From Methanomassiliicoccales archaeon PtaU1.Bin124 (GTDB lineage Archaea; Thermoplasmatota; Thermoplasmata; Methanomassiliicoccales; UBA472): a stretch of DNA of 64,000 nt. The notes under the pieces were generated by a model. That model was not told the origin of the DNA, did not search any database, and worked only from the letters and a program-made list of their open reading frames with translations. Of the stretch, positions 41,756 to 50,776 are shown piece by piece (within the stretch, counting starts at the first letter, position 1; each line of letters opens with the position of its first letter). The DNA lies in contig MVRC01000006.1 of the NCBI GenBank assembly GCA_002067865.1, positions 1 to 64,000 of the forward strand, written 5' to 3'. The position numbers were made by a program, and so were the translations under genes.

Positions 41756-42286
41756 ATGAGCGAGACGATGCGCAAGGCCCTGGTCGACTGTGGCGCCATC
41801 CTGTATGGCGATTTCACGCTCGCATCCGGCAAGAAGAGCAGGTATTACATCGACATTAAAAAGGCCAGTACCAATCCGGACGTGCTGCGCCAGGTGGCCA
41901 GGGAGATGGCCGGCACGATGAGGGCCAACGACGTAAAGGTGGACAGGATCGCCGGGGTCGTTCTGGGCTCCGTACCTCTGGCCGTCGCGCTGTCCCTTGA
42001 GACAGGCATACCGTTCATCATGGTGCGGAAGGAGAAGAAGGACCACGGCACTGGAAAACTGATCGAGGGAGTGTACTCCAAGGGGGAAAGGGTGCTGGTG
42101 GTCGAGGATGTGGTCACCTCCGCCGGTTCAGCTCTCTATGCCATCGAGACGCTGAGGGCCGAGGGAATGACGGTGGATTCGATCTACTCCGTGGTCGACA
42201 GGGAAGAGGGCGGCCGGCAGAAGCTGGCCGAGATAGGGGTGCAGCTCACCTCGCTGGTCACCGCCACCGAGGTATTGGGGAAGTAG
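41756..42286 (+). CDS. pyrE: Orotate phosphoribosyltransferase
   Basis: 176 residues. ALVDCGAILYGDFTLASGKKSRYYIDIKKA is the OPRTase N-terminus, IAGVVLGSVPLAVALSLETG and IMVRKEKKDHGTG hold the flexible loop lysines, and VLVVEDVVTSAGSALYAIE is the PRPP-binding motif. Forms OMP from orotate and PRPP in pyrimidine synthesis. The ribosome binding site GGTGAG overlaps the carS stop; the next gene starts right after the pyrE stop. Confidence 0.95.
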   Translation: MSETMRKALVDCGAILYGDFTLASGKKSRYYIDIKKASTNPDVLRQVAREMAGTMRANDVKVDRIAGVVLGSVPLAVALSLETGIPFIMVRKEKKDHGTGKLIEGVYSKGERVLVVEDVVTSAGSALYAIETLRAEGMTVDSIYSVVDREEGGRQKLAEIGVQLTSLVTATEVLGK

Positions 42287-42826
42287 ATGCCGCTGGACCC
42301 ACGCTGCACTTCCTGCGGGCTGTCGGGCGGCCGGAGGCAGGTCGTCCCGCCCAGCGGTGACCTGAACAGCTGCCTCGTTCTTCTGGGCGAAGCTCCGGGC
42401 GAGCGGGAGGACAAGCTCGGTCAGCCCTTCGTAGGGAGGGCGGGGAAGTGGCTGGACAAATGCCTGGCAGATGCGCAGCTGCCCCGCGAGAAGATAATGA
42501 TCACGAACACGGTGAAGTGCCGTCCTCCAGACAACCGTCGACCTGAGCCAGAGGAGGTCGAGGCCTGCATGCCCCACCTCATGGAGGACCTGAAGGGGCG
42601 GGGATTGGTGGTGGCATTGGGCAGCACCGCCATCGAGGCGCTGCTCGGCAAGAAGGTGAAGGTGGGAGAGGTGGCCAACCAGATCGTGGATGTGGATTTC
42701 CACGGACTGAAGCTGAAGGTCCTTTTGACGTATCATCCCAGCGCCTGCATCTATAACAGGGATGCAAGAGTGAAGCTGGCCGAAGGTCTCCGCATGGCAA
42801 AAGAGTATTGTGGCATCACGGCTTGA
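42287..42826 (+). CDS. udg: Uracil-DNA glycosylase, family 4 (Fe-S)
   Basis: 179 residues. The four Fe-S cysteines are visible: C8 and C11 in RCTSCGLS, and two in KCRPPDNRRPEPEEVEACMP. The active-site motif GEAPGEREDKLGQPFVGRAGKWLD is that of family 4, and TYHPSACIYN is the DNA-insertion loop with His. It removes uracil from DNA after cytosine deamination. The ATG follows the pyrE stop with no gap, and the 3' end overlaps the convergent glycosyltransferase by 11 bp. Confidence 0.95.
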   Translation: MPLDPRCTSCGLSGGRRQVVPPSGDLNSCLVLLGEAPGEREDKLGQPFVGRAGKWLDKCLADAQLPREKIMITNTVKCRPPDNRRPEPEEVEACMPHLMEDLKGRGLVVALGSTAIEALLGKKVKVGEVANQIVDVDFHGLKLKVLLTYHPSACIYNRDARVKLAEGLRMAKEYCGITA

Positions 42827-43496
42827 ACGTGGTGCGCTTGCCGAACAGGAAACGAATGTTGCGCAATCCATCCTTCCAGGATGAAAGCTTCACCTCGCCC
42901 ACGCGCTGCCTGTAGACAATGGGAAGCTCCTTTCCCCTGGTCTTCTTGAACGCCTCGATCTTGATCTCCTCGGACATGGCCATTCCGTCGTCGGTGATGT
43001 CCAGTTTGGGGAGTATGTCCCTGCGGAAGACCCACATGCCGCTCTGGGAATCGCGGATCCAGATGTGGAAGAGGAAGTTGCAGGTGAACGTGAGAGCCTT
43101 GTTCCCGATGCTGTGCTCCAGGCTCATCGCTCCCTTCTCCAGCTTGGCGAAGCGGTTGGTGGTGATGAAGTCCCAGTTGTTGTCATACAGCTGCTTGGTC
43201 AGGACAGGTATCTCTTCAGCCGGGTAGGTGCAGTCCGCATCCAGCGTGGCGATCACATCGCCCGTGGCCCTCTCGAAACCTGTCTTGTAGGCCCTGCCAT
43301 ATCCCCTGCGGGGCTCTTCGATGACGATGGCGCCCTTCTCCCGCGCGATATCCTTCGTGCGGTCCTTGGAATTGGTGTCGACTATGAGAACCTCATGCTC
43401 CAGACCGCTGCCGAGGAACGCCTTGCGCACATCGTCGATGACGAGACCCACGCCCGCCTCCTCGTTCATGGTGGGGATGATAACGCTGACCTTCAT
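42816..43496 (-). CDS. GT2 glycosyltransferase, dolichol-phosphate mannosyltransferase-like
   Basis: 226 residues from ATG 43496 (MKVSVIIPTMNEEAGVG); 43508 is also in frame. GT-A motifs are VLIVDTNSKDRTKDIA, RRGYGRAYKTGFERATGDVIATLDADCTYPAEEIP (metal-binding DAD) and IRDSQSGMWVFRRDILPKL. No C-terminal membrane helices. Such enzymes transfer sugar from a nucleotide to polyprenyl phosphate, providing a lipid-linked donor. It is the first gene of the glycan island. Confidence 0.85.
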   Translation of the reverse strand: MKVSVIIPTMNEEAGVGLVIDDVRKAFLGSGLEHEVLIVDTNSKDRTKDIAREKGAIVIEEPRRGYGRAYKTGFERATGDVIATLDADCTYPAEEIPVLTKQLYDNNWDFITTNRFAKLEKGAMSLEHSIGNKALTFTCNFLFHIWIRDSQSGMWVFRRDILPKLDITDDGMAMSEEIKIEAFKKTRGKELPIVYRQRVGEVKLSSWKDGLRNIRFLFGKRTTFKP

Positions 43497-43566
43497 GTGC
43501 GACACCAAACGCTTTCAGTATGGGAAAGTGGGTGAAATAGATTGCCACCACAGACCCGGTCCTCAG

Positions 43567-44385
43567 CTATTTCGCCGCAGGCCTGTCGCCGAACAGCTTG
43601 AAGGCCACGTATCCCATCCATGCCGCCACCATGCGGCTGAGTGACCAGAAGGTGACCTTCTGCCTGAACATCTTCAATGGGTCATACGAAGACCACAGCC
43701 TGCCGTGCTTCATGGTGAGCTGCTTCCTGCCCGCCCCGTTCCAGAATGCCTGCTTGTAGAAGCGGTAGAGGGTCGACTTATGGCGGTGGTAGATGACGGC
43801 TCCAGGGTTGTAGAAGATATCATAACCGGCGTCGACCACGCGCATGTTGAGATCGATGTCCTCGGCCGTGATGAACCAGTTGTCGAAGCCCCCCGCCTTC
43901 GTCAGCGCCTCTCGCTTGAACGCCTCGTTGCATGAGGGCCAGGAAAGGTCGTTGCCCTTGTGGAACAGCTCCACCCGGTCCAGCTCGACCCAGGCGTCCA
44001 GACCGATGGTGATGGTCTTCCCGACCACCACGCCATGGCCCGCCTCGATGGTCTGCCGCAGCTCCTTGATCCAGAATGGGTTGGCCAGGCAATCGCCGCC
44101 AGTGAACGCGATTATCTCTCCCTTGGCCTTCTCAATGCCGTAGTTGGTGCTCTCCCCGCGGCGTCCAGGTTTCACATGAAGGCTGATGAAATCGTACTTC
44201 TTGGTGTACGACTCCACGATCTCCCTGGTGCGGTCCTTGCTTGCCGCGTCGACCACGACGATCTCCAGGGGCTGCTCCTGGATGACGAGGCTGTCGAGAA
44301 GGTCGGCGATGTTCTTCTCCTCGTTCATGACGTTGAGGACCACACTGACCAGTTTGGGCACGCCAGGTGATTGGCTCAATGGCAT
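43567..44385 (-). CDS. GT2 glycosyltransferase
   Basis: 272 residues from ATG 44385 (MPLSQSPGVPKLVSVVLNVMNEEKNI); a longer start at 44430 is possible. The GT-A fold shows EIVVVDAASKDRTREIVESY, GRRGESTNYGIEKAKGEIIAFTGGDCLANPFWIKEL (GGD in place of DxD) and WFITAEDIDLNMRVVDAGY with the catalytic ED. The C-terminal region is hydrophobic. Same strand as the previous GT2 gene, 70 bp apart. The metal-binding triplet GGD is less usual than DxD. Confidence 0.82.
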   Translation of the reverse strand: MPLSQSPGVPKLVSVVLNVMNEEKNIADLLDSLVIQEQPLEIVVVDAASKDRTREIVESYTKKYDFISLHVKPGRRGESTNYGIEKAKGEIIAFTGGDCLANPFWIKELRQTIEAGHGVVVGKTITIGLDAWVELDRVELFHKGNDLSWPSCNEAFKREALTKAGGFDNWFITAEDIDLNMRVVDAGYDIFYNPGAVIYHRHKSTLYRFYKQAFWNGAGRKQLTMKHGRLWSSYDPLKMFRQKVTFWSLSRMVAAWMGYVAFKLFGDRPAAK

Positions 44386-44537
44386 AATATCATTTCGCCA
44401 CGAGGCCAAGCGGTCCTCCAGCATCATCATGGGCCGAAGGTGTCATGGTCATGAAGGGAATAATCCAATTTCTTCCCCTCCGCCTCACCAGCCAGCGGGG
44501 CGGAGATAAATACAAATCGGCGCATATCCATCACCCG

Positions 44538-44999
44538 ATGCCCATGAAACTGCTCGCTGACTATCATTCCATCAAGGACTGCACCATCGGGGAGAACACC
44601 ATCGTGCGGGACTTCGTCAACCTGTATGGCTGCAAGATAGGCGACGAATGCCGGATTGCCGCTTTCGTGGAGATCCAGAGGGGCGTCGTCATCGGAGACC
44701 GCTGCAAGATCGAGGCATATGCCTTCATACCGACCGGCGTCACGATCGGGGACGAGGTCTTCGTCGGTCCCCATGCCTGCTTCACCAACGACCTGCATCC
44801 CCATGCCGTGGGTGACTGGGAGGTGACCCCGACGGTGGTGAAGAAGGGCGCTTCGATCGGCGCCAATGCCACCATCGTCTGTGGTGTGACCATCGGCGAG
44901 GGCGCCATGGTCGGGGCCGGGGCGGTCGTCACCAAGGACGTTCCAGCCCACACCCTCGTGGTGGGCAACCCCGCCAAGCCGATCAAGAAGCTGAGGTGA
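44538..44999 (+). CDS. Left-handed beta-helix N-acetyltransferase (WbpD/WlbB type)
   Basis: About 153 residues from ATG 44538 or 44544, leaderless by TATA AGATAAATAC near 44504-44513. Repeated hexapeptides (TIGENTIVRDFVNLYGCKIG, VVIGDRCKIEAYAFIPTGVTIGDEVFVGPHA, ASIGANATIVCGVTIGEGAMVGAGAVVTKDV) form the LbH solenoid, and FTNDLHPHA supplies the catalytic His region. The C-terminus VVGNPAKPIKKL is typical. WbpD/WlbB acetylate the 3-amino group of UDP-GlcNAc3NA, and the next two genes encode the enzymes that make that amine. It overlaps functionally with the aminotransferase 4 bp later. Confidence 0.88.
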   Translation: MPMKLLADYHSIKDCTIGENTIVRDFVNLYGCKIGDECRIAAFVEIQRGVVIGDRCKIEAYAFIPTGVTIGDEVFVGPHACFTNDLHPHAVGDWEVTPTVVKKGASIGANATIVCGVTIGEGAMVGAGAVVTKDVPAHTLVVGNPAKPIKKLR

Positions 45000-45003
45000 A
45001 TCA

Positions 45004-46107
45004 ATGGACAAGATACCGCAGGCCCGTCCGGAGATGACGGATGAGATGATCGCTGCCGCCACCCATGCCTTGCAGAACGAGAGGCTGGTGCTGGGGGAGA
45101 GCGTCCACAAGTTCGAGGAGGAGTTCGCCAGATACAACGGAGTGAAGCATGCGATCTCCGTCTCCTCGGGAACGGACGCATTGCAGCTGACGTTCATCGC
45201 GCTGGGCATCGAAGGGAAGGAGGTCATCACCACCCCCCTGAGCTTCATCGCCACGGCCAATGCGGTCCTCCAGGCCGGCGGTGTTCCCCGCTTCGCCGAC
45301 GCCTCCGCCAATGACAACAATCTCGACCCGGAACTGACCGCCAAGGCCGTCACCAAGAGGACCGCCGCGGTCATGCCGGTGCACCTCTTCGGGCATCCCT
45401 GCCGCATGGACGAGTTCAACGAACTGGCCCAGGAAAAGGGGCTGAAGGTCGTGGAAGACGCCTGCCAGGCGCACGGGTCCTCGTACAATGGGAAGAAGGC
45501 CGGCGCCATCGGAAACGTCGCCTGCTTCTCCTTCTACCCCACTAAGAACATGACCGTGGGCGGGGATGGTGGCATGGTCACCACCGACGACGATGACCTG
45601 GCAAAGCTGGTGGCAAAGCTGCGGGACTGCGGCCGCACCTCGCGCTATGTGCATGACGTGGTGGGCTACACATCCCGCCTGAACAGTGTAAACGCGGCCA
45701 TCGGAAGGGTGCAACTGAAGCATCTGGATGAATACAACGAAAAGCGCCGTGCCATCGCCAAGAGGTATGACCAGCTGTTGAAGGACATTCCCGAGCTGGA
45801 CCTGCCGCCGAGGGGGGACAAGAACGTTTCGCCGGTCTATCACCAGTATGCCATCCGCTGCCAGCGCAGGGACGACCTGGAGAAGGCGCTCATCACCAAC
45901 GGTGTCGAGGTGGGCGTGCACTACCCCGTCCCGATACATCTCCAGCCGGTATACCGCGGCCTGTATGGGTTCAAAGGCGGGGAATATGCGGTGAGCGAGA
46001 GGTTGTCCCTAAGGCTGCTCTCCCTGCCCATGTTCCCGTCCCTGAAGGACGATCAGGTCAAGCGCGTGGCGGAGGAGATCGGCCTATTCTATCATCGGAG
46101 GGCTTAA
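45004..46107 (+). CDS. DegT/DnrJ/EryC1 sugar aminotransferase (WbpE type)
   Basis: 367 residues, PLP enzyme transferring an amino group from glutamate to a keto sugar nucleotide. Motifs are IPQARPEMTDEMIAAA at the start, HAISVSSGTDALQLTFIALG, VITTPLSFIATANAVLQAG, VMPVHLFGHPCRMDEF, VEDACQAHGSSY and the PLP lysine in CFSFYPTKNMTVGGDGGMV. SD GAGGTGAATCA precedes the ATG. Between the acetyltransferase and the Gfo/Idh/MocA gene, it most likely aminates C3 of UDP-GlcNAc uronate (WbpE function). Confidence 0.92.
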   Translation: MDKIPQARPEMTDEMIAAATHALQNERLVLGESVHKFEEEFARYNGVKHAISVSSGTDALQLTFIALGIEGKEVITTPLSFIATANAVLQAGGVPRFADASANDNNLDPELTAKAVTKRTAAVMPVHLFGHPCRMDEFNELAQEKGLKVVEDACQAHGSSYNGKKAGAIGNVACFSFYPTKNMTVGGDGGMVTTDDDDLAKLVAKLRDCGRTSRYVHDVVGYTSRLNSVNAAIGRVQLKHLDEYNEKRRAIAKRYDQLLKDIPELDLPPRGDKNVSPVYHQYAIRCQRRDDLEKALITNGVEVGVHYPVPIHLQPVYRGLYGFKGGEYAVSERLSLRLLSLPMFPSLKDDQVKRVAEEIGLFYHRRA

Positions 46108-46108
46108 G

Positions 46109-47056
46109 ATGCCAAGATTTGAGATCGGGGTGCTGGGCGTCGGATATTGGGGCCGCAAGATCGTCGAGGAGTACAGTGGCATCCAGAACGTGAAGGTGAA
46201 GGCCGTTTCCGATCTGGCGGAGAAGAACCTGGTCCATTGCAAGGAGAGGTACGGCATACCGCATCTTACGCACGATTACCGCGACGTGCTGGCGATGGAT
46301 TCGATCGATGCGGTGCACATCTGCCTGCCCAACGCTCTCCACTATCCGGCCTGCAAGGAGGCGTTGGAGAGGGGGAAGCATGTTCTGGTGGAGAAGCCGA
46401 TCACGTTATCTTCTTCGGATGGCAAGGAGCTGGTCAAGCTGGCCGAGGAGAAGAACCTGACCCTTTCGGTCGGCCACATCTACCGATTCAACAATGCCCT
46501 GGCAGAGGTGAAGAGGCTGTGGTCGGAGAACTTTTTCGGGAAGGTCTTCCTGCTCAACTTCACCTGGACCAATCTGGAGCCGGTCTTCACGGACAGGGAC
46601 GTCATCGTGGACCTGGCGCCGCACTATTTCGACATGGTGAATTTCCTGTTCGACGCCTGGCCCGAGAAGATCACCTGCACGGCCATGCCCTACCGCCAGA
46701 AGCAGCTGGAAGAGGCGGCGTACATCGCCTGCCAGATGCCCAGCGGCGCCATCGCCCATGCCCACCTCAACTGGCTGGGGCCGAAGAAGGTGCGCCAGCT
46801 GGAGGTCGTGGGAGAGAACCGCTCCTGCATCATAGATGCGGTCGGTCAGGTCGTCACGGTCTACGAGAGCGGCTACACCTACCAGCTGGGGGTGCAGCGC
46901 AACAACACCATCCGGGACGAGCTGCTCCACTTCATCAAGTCCATCGGCGACCCGTCGGCGGAGACGCGCAACTCCGGCTCCATCGGGGTCAAGACCGTGG
47001 AGATGATCGAGAGGACGAAGGAATCGCTGCGCAGCGGGGCCACGGCCCAGGTGTAA
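46109..47056 (+). CDS. Gfo/Idh/MocA oxidoreductase (WbpB type)
   Basis: 315 residues with the N-terminal NAD fold (IGVLGVGYWGRKIVEEYSG), AVHICLPNALHYPACKEALERGKHVLVEKPI (catalytic EKP lysine) and a C-terminal alpha/beta domain with VDLAPHYFDMVNFLF. The ATG follows GGAGGGC, 1 bp after the aminotransferase stop. WbpB-like enzymes oxidise C3 of UDP-GlcNAcA to the 3-keto sugar for amination by WbpE; the gene order here matches that role. Confidence 0.9.
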   Translation: MPRFEIGVLGVGYWGRKIVEEYSGIQNVKVKAVSDLAEKNLVHCKERYGIPHLTHDYRDVLAMDSIDAVHICLPNALHYPACKEALERGKHVLVEKPITLSSSDGKELVKLAEEKNLTLSVGHIYRFNNALAEVKRLWSENFFGKVFLLNFTWTNLEPVFTDRDVIVDLAPHYFDMVNFLFDAWPEKITCTAMPYRQKQLEEAAYIACQMPSGAIAHAHLNWLGPKKVRQLEVVGENRSCIIDAVGQVVTVYESGYTYQLGVQRNNTIRDELLHFIKSIGDPSAETRNSGSIGVKTVEMIERTKESLRSGATAQV

Positions 47057-47062
47057 GCGCCC

Positions 47063-48163
47063 ATGGCCAAGCGCGTCCTGATGCTCCTCTCCAACGAATA
47101 CCGCCCCGACCCGCGGGTGGAGAAGGAGGCCAGGACGTTGAGCGGGAAAAGGATGGACATGACCGTCCTCTGTTGGGACAGGGAGCATGCCTATCCTCCT
47201 GAAAGGGATGAGAACGGCGTGCATGTCGTCAGGGTCCGAACCAAGAAGGTGAAGGACAAGCCCAGCCTGGCCCGCAACTATCTTTTCTTCGTTCTGAAGG
47301 CCCTCCGGTCGGCGAAGGGCCGTGAGTTCGATGCCGTGCATGCCCATGACCTCGACACCCTGCCGATCGGGCTTTTGGTGTCCCGGCTCCACGGAAAAAG
47401 ATTGGTGTTCGACGCCCACGAGCATTATTCCCGCATGGTCGAACCGGACGTGCCGCATTTCATCGTGCCATTGTTGGATTGGATAGAGGCCAGGATGGTG
47501 CGTTGCACCGACAGGGTGATCGCGGCCAATGACATGATCGCGGAGTACCTTCAGCCCTATGCCCGCGAAAAGGTCGTGGTAGTGATGAACTGCATAGACC
47601 CGCCGAAGGCGGCCGAGCGCAGAGAGAGGGAAGGTCTGACGGTCTTCTATGGCGGGGCCTTGGAGCCTCAACGCTATATCCTGGAGGTGGCGGAGGCGGT
47701 GGAGCGGTGCGATGGTGTAAGGATGCGCATCGCCGGGACCGGTTCTCTGCAGCCCAAGGTGGAGGAGATGGCCCGGAGGTCAACAGGAAAGATCGAGTTC
47801 CTGGGATATCTGGACCAGGCCAGGATGAGGGAGGAGATCACCTCGGCGGACATCATGGTGGCGCTCCTCGACCCGATCAATGAGAACAACCGCATCGGCA
47901 CCCCGAACCGCCTGTTCGAGGCGATGGCCCTGGGAACGCCGGTGCTGGCCACCGAGGGAACGCTGAGCGGACGGATCGTCAAGGAAGAAAAGAGCGGTCT
48001 GACCATGGACTGGACAAAGGACCAGCTCTGTGATGTCATCCGCCCCCTCAGAACACCAGGGAAGGGTGAGGAGATGGGCAGGAACGGAATCAGGGCAGTG
48101 AGCGAACGGTACAATTGGAAAGAGATGAGCAAAAGATTGTTCCTTCTCTACGATAGCATCTAG
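47063..48163 (+). CDS. GT4 glycosyltransferase
   Basis: 366 residues, GT-B fold: VLMLLSNEYRPDPRVEKEARTL, FDAVHAHDLDTLPIG, LVFDAHEHYSRMVEP and the C-terminal VFYGGALEPQRYILEVAEAVE, MRIAGTGSL, EFLGYLDQARMREEI and NRIGTPNRLFEAMALGTPVLATEG, where the E-x7-E type motif binds the nucleotide sugar. It is the last of four co-directional genes and probably attaches the diacetamido uronate made by the upstream trio, or a neighbouring sugar. Confidence 0.88.
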   Translation: MAKRVLMLLSNEYRPDPRVEKEARTLSGKRMDMTVLCWDREHAYPPERDENGVHVVRVRTKKVKDKPSLARNYLFFVLKALRSAKGREFDAVHAHDLDTLPIGLLVSRLHGKRLVFDAHEHYSRMVEPDVPHFIVPLLDWIEARMVRCTDRVIAANDMIAEYLQPYAREKVVVVMNCIDPPKAAERREREGLTVFYGGALEPQRYILEVAEAVERCDGVRMRIAGTGSLQPKVEEMARRSTGKIEFLGYLDQARMREEITSADIMVALLDPINENNRIGTPNRLFEAMALGTPVLATEGTLSGRIVKEEKSGLTMDWTKDQLCDVIRPLRTPGKGEEMGRNGIRAVSERYNWKEMSKRLFLLYDSI

Positions 48164-48164
48164 G

Positions 48165-49673
48165 TCAGCCCTTTCCCCCTAGCTCGGTCTTGATGTACTG
48201 CCACATCTCCTTGGCGTCAGCTATCTCCAGCAGGTAGTTCAGATCGTTCCTGGTGAACTCCTTCATCAGCGCCAGGAAGCCGATGAAGAGGCCGAACGCC
48301 AACAGGGTGAAGATTACCAGGTCATACCAACGCGTCGGTGCGTACAGCCAGGATAGCAGTATCAGGATGATTCCGGTGCAAAGTATGGCCGCCAGCTGGA
48401 AAAGGATGCGGGGGTTCGAACTGGTCTGGGTCAGTTCTTTTACGATGTACCTTGTGGCAATGAAAATGACGATGGCCGTTATAAGGCCGGCATAGACAGC
48501 GCCCATGTAGGTGAAGCCTAACAGCTTGATTCCCATGATACTGGTCGGAACGAAGATAAGCAACAATGCTGTGTTCAGGACCAGGCTCAGGACCGTGAGC
48601 TTCAGATTGATGTCTGGCCGGTTCACAGCGCAGAAGTGGCTGTTGTAGGCCTGGTTCATCAGGCCCAGCGCGGCGATTATTGCCAGTATCTGGAGCGGAC
48701 CCCCGGCGCTGTGGTATTTCGGGGAGAATATCACATCGGCCACGGTGTAAGGGAACAGGACCATGATGAGGACCAGGGGAAGGATGATGATACCGATGTA
48801 GCGCTCCGCCTCGTACGTCTTCAGCTTGATCTGGTCCAGTCGTCCTTCGGTAAAATATTTGGAGAAGAGAGGGAACGTGATCGTCCCTACTGCCGCCCCT
48901 ACGGTCGATAGTATGCCCATCAAGGTGTTCGCCGAGGAGTAATACGAGACGTCGATGTTGGTACCGAACAGACCGAGCAGCACAGGGGTGATGTAGTTCC
49001 AGGCGACCGTGAACACCGATGCGAACGCCAGCGGCGCGGCGAACGTCAGGAACGACCGATACATGGTCGGCCTCTTCCATCTGATGCCGGAGCGCAGCAT
49101 CAGGATGACAGCGACGGCGAAGATGGCCATCGAACCTAGCAGATAGGTGTACGCCAGGTCGTTGACGGTCATGCGGTTCATGGCCACCAGTATCACAAAG
49201 GGCACGCGGACGATCGGGTCGGCGAGGTAGATGGCAAGGGACTTGGCCGACTCCATCTTGGCATCGAACGTATAGAGTGCGATGCCGGCCAGGTCGTAGA
49301 ACACATAATACCCGATGAAGATCAAGATCAGCTGGATGTTCGTATCGGTGAGCTTCTTGCCGATCACGAACTCATAGAAGACGATGGAGATGAGCGTCGC
49401 TACGACCATGAGTCCGGTGAGGCCCAGCTTGATCGTCGCGAACGTGCTGACGCAGTCGTCCTGGTCCGCCCCTTCCGAGATCCTTTTGATGGCCGCAGTA
49501 TTGAACCCCAGGTCCGAGATGCAGTTGAACAGTGCCACCAAGGACATGCTGAAGACGATACCTCCGTAGAGGTCCGTGCCGAGATATTTCCAGACGAACA
49601 GCAGCGCGATGAACGATAACGCCTGGGAGGTCAACCTGGACAACAGGATGAGGAACGATTTTCTGGCTAGCAT
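48165..49673 (-). CDS. Polysaccharide flippase, Wzx/MATE-like (MOP superfamily)
   Basis: 502 residues with about 12-14 membrane helices. The N-terminus SFLILLSRLTSQALSFIALLFVWKYLGTDLYGGIVF and the second-half phrase LALMGLMNQAYNSHF-like (ALGLMNQAYNSHFCAVNRPDINLKL) resemble archaeal Wzx/AglR-type flippases. It would turn the lipid-linked oligosaccharide to the outside of the cell for S-layer or surface-protein glycosylation. Convergent with the GT4 gene, stops adjacent. Confidence 0.85.
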   Translation of the reverse strand: MLARKSFLILLSRLTSQALSFIALLFVWKYLGTDLYGGIVFSMSLVALFNCISDLGFNTAAIKRISEGADQDDCVSTFATIKLGLTGLMVVATLISIVFYEFVIGKKLTDTNIQLILIFIGYYVFYDLAGIALYTFDAKMESAKSLAIYLADPIVRVPFVILVAMNRMTVNDLAYTYLLGSMAIFAVAVILMLRSGIRWKRPTMYRSFLTFAAPLAFASVFTVAWNYITPVLLGLFGTNIDVSYYSSANTLMGILSTVGAAVGTITFPLFSKYFTEGRLDQIKLKTYEAERYIGIIILPLVLIMVLFPYTVADVIFSPKYHSAGGPLQILAIIAALGLMNQAYNSHFCAVNRPDINLKLTVLSLVLNTALLLIFVPTSIMGIKLLGFTYMGAVYAGLITAIVIFIATRYIVKELTQTSSNPRILFQLAAILCTGIILILLSWLYAPTRWYDLVIFTLLAFGLFIGFLALMKEFTRNDLNYLLEIADAKEMWQYIKTELGGKG

Positions 49674-49691
49674 CTCATCCTCCCCATCCCT

Positions 49692-50666
49692 TCACCCCGA
49701 GCTCTTCGCTCCTTCATTATCGGGGCAGCCGTACTTTATCCTACGTCCCGCCTGGAACCCTATCCGGAAGAAGGAGTTGGGCAGCAGGAGCATGGGCACA
49801 TCCCATATCCAGAAGGATGGAAGTTGGCGGTAGAGGGGGAACATCCGCCTAAGGAGGGCGGAGTCAACCTCCAGCCCGTTCGCCTTGGCCCGGGGGATCG
49901 ATTCCTTATAACCGCCCTCGATGACCCTGGCGCCCATCCGGCAGACGTCCTTGTCATAACCAAGCTCGCGCATCTTCTGGAAGACCTCCACCAGGCGCAG
50001 GCCGGTGTAGATGAACTTGCCACCATGCCCCCATCGGGCCACTCCATCCTGGCGTATGAGGAGGTCGGTGAAGACGTACCCCTTCCTCCCCAACTTGGGG
50101 GCCAACGCCTCCATGGCATATGCCATGTGGATCCAGAGGCATCCATCATATCTTTTCATGTCAAGGTCCAGCCAGACCGAGCGGTTGAAGATGTTGCACG
50201 AGAGCAGCCCGTTCTTGAACTGGACTGTGCGGAAGAACGCATTCCCGTCTTGGCAAAGGGCGTTCTCCTTGGCCTTCAGGGTGATGGGGTTGGTGAAATT
50301 GGCAAAGATAATGGCCAGGTCCGGTTCCGACCTTATGACACTGAGCACCTTGTCCGCCGCACCGGGGAGCAGGAAGTCGTCATCGGCCATGGTCCAGACG
50401 AATCGCCCCTTGGCCTGCCTGACCACATTGTCCACGTTTCCATCGAACTCGATGTTGCTCGCGTTCCGATAGTGCCTGACCTGACCGGGATATCTTGATT
50501 GGAACGACCGGGCGATCTCAGCGGTCCTGTCCGTGGAGGCGTTGTCGGAGATCAGCACTTCGATGGGCTTCCCGCGGGCCTCGAGCATGATGCTCTCCAG
50601 AACGGCCTCCAGGAACCTCTCCCCATTGTATGTGGCGATGCCAATGGTAAGTTCAGGCTCCTCCAT
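49692..50666 (-). CDS. GT2 glycosyltransferase (abequosyltransferase-like)
   Basis: 324 residues from ATG 50666, preceded by GAGGGAACG; 50699 is also in frame but overlaps the TATA-like GGTTAATTATGG. The GT-A domain reads ELTIGIATYNGERFLEAVLES, EVLISDNASTDRTAEIAR, VRQAKGRFVWTMADDDFLLPGA (DDD metal site) and a C-terminal helical region. Transcribed with the flippase, 18 bp upstream of it. Sugar specificity unknown. Confidence 0.85.
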   Translation of the reverse strand: MEEPELTIGIATYNGERFLEAVLESIMLEARGKPIEVLISDNASTDRTAEIARSFQSRYPGQVRHYRNASNIEFDGNVDNVVRQAKGRFVWTMADDDFLLPGAADKVLSVIRSEPDLAIIFANFTNPITLKAKENALCQDGNAFFRTVQFKNGLLSCNIFNRSVWLDLDMKRYDGCLWIHMAYAMEALAPKLGRKGYVFTDLLIRQDGVARWGHGGKFIYTGLRLVEVFQKMRELGYDKDVCRMGARVIEGGYKESIPRAKANGLEVDSALLRRMFPLYRQLPSFWIWDVPMLLLPNSFFRIGFQAGRRIKYGCPDNEGAKSSG

Positions 50667-50776
50667 CGTTCCCTCGACGGCATAAAAGACACCTGCCATA
50701 ATTAACCGTTCCGATGACTGGACGCTGCGGACAATGAATAAGTAATCGCATCTCGATTAACCGCCCGAAGCAGCAC

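Noticed and set aside
46406-47671. Open frame of 421 codons on the minus strand
   Set aside because: Crosses two well-supported plus-strand genes (oxidoreductase and GT4); His/Asp/Leu-rich composition typical of antisense frames.
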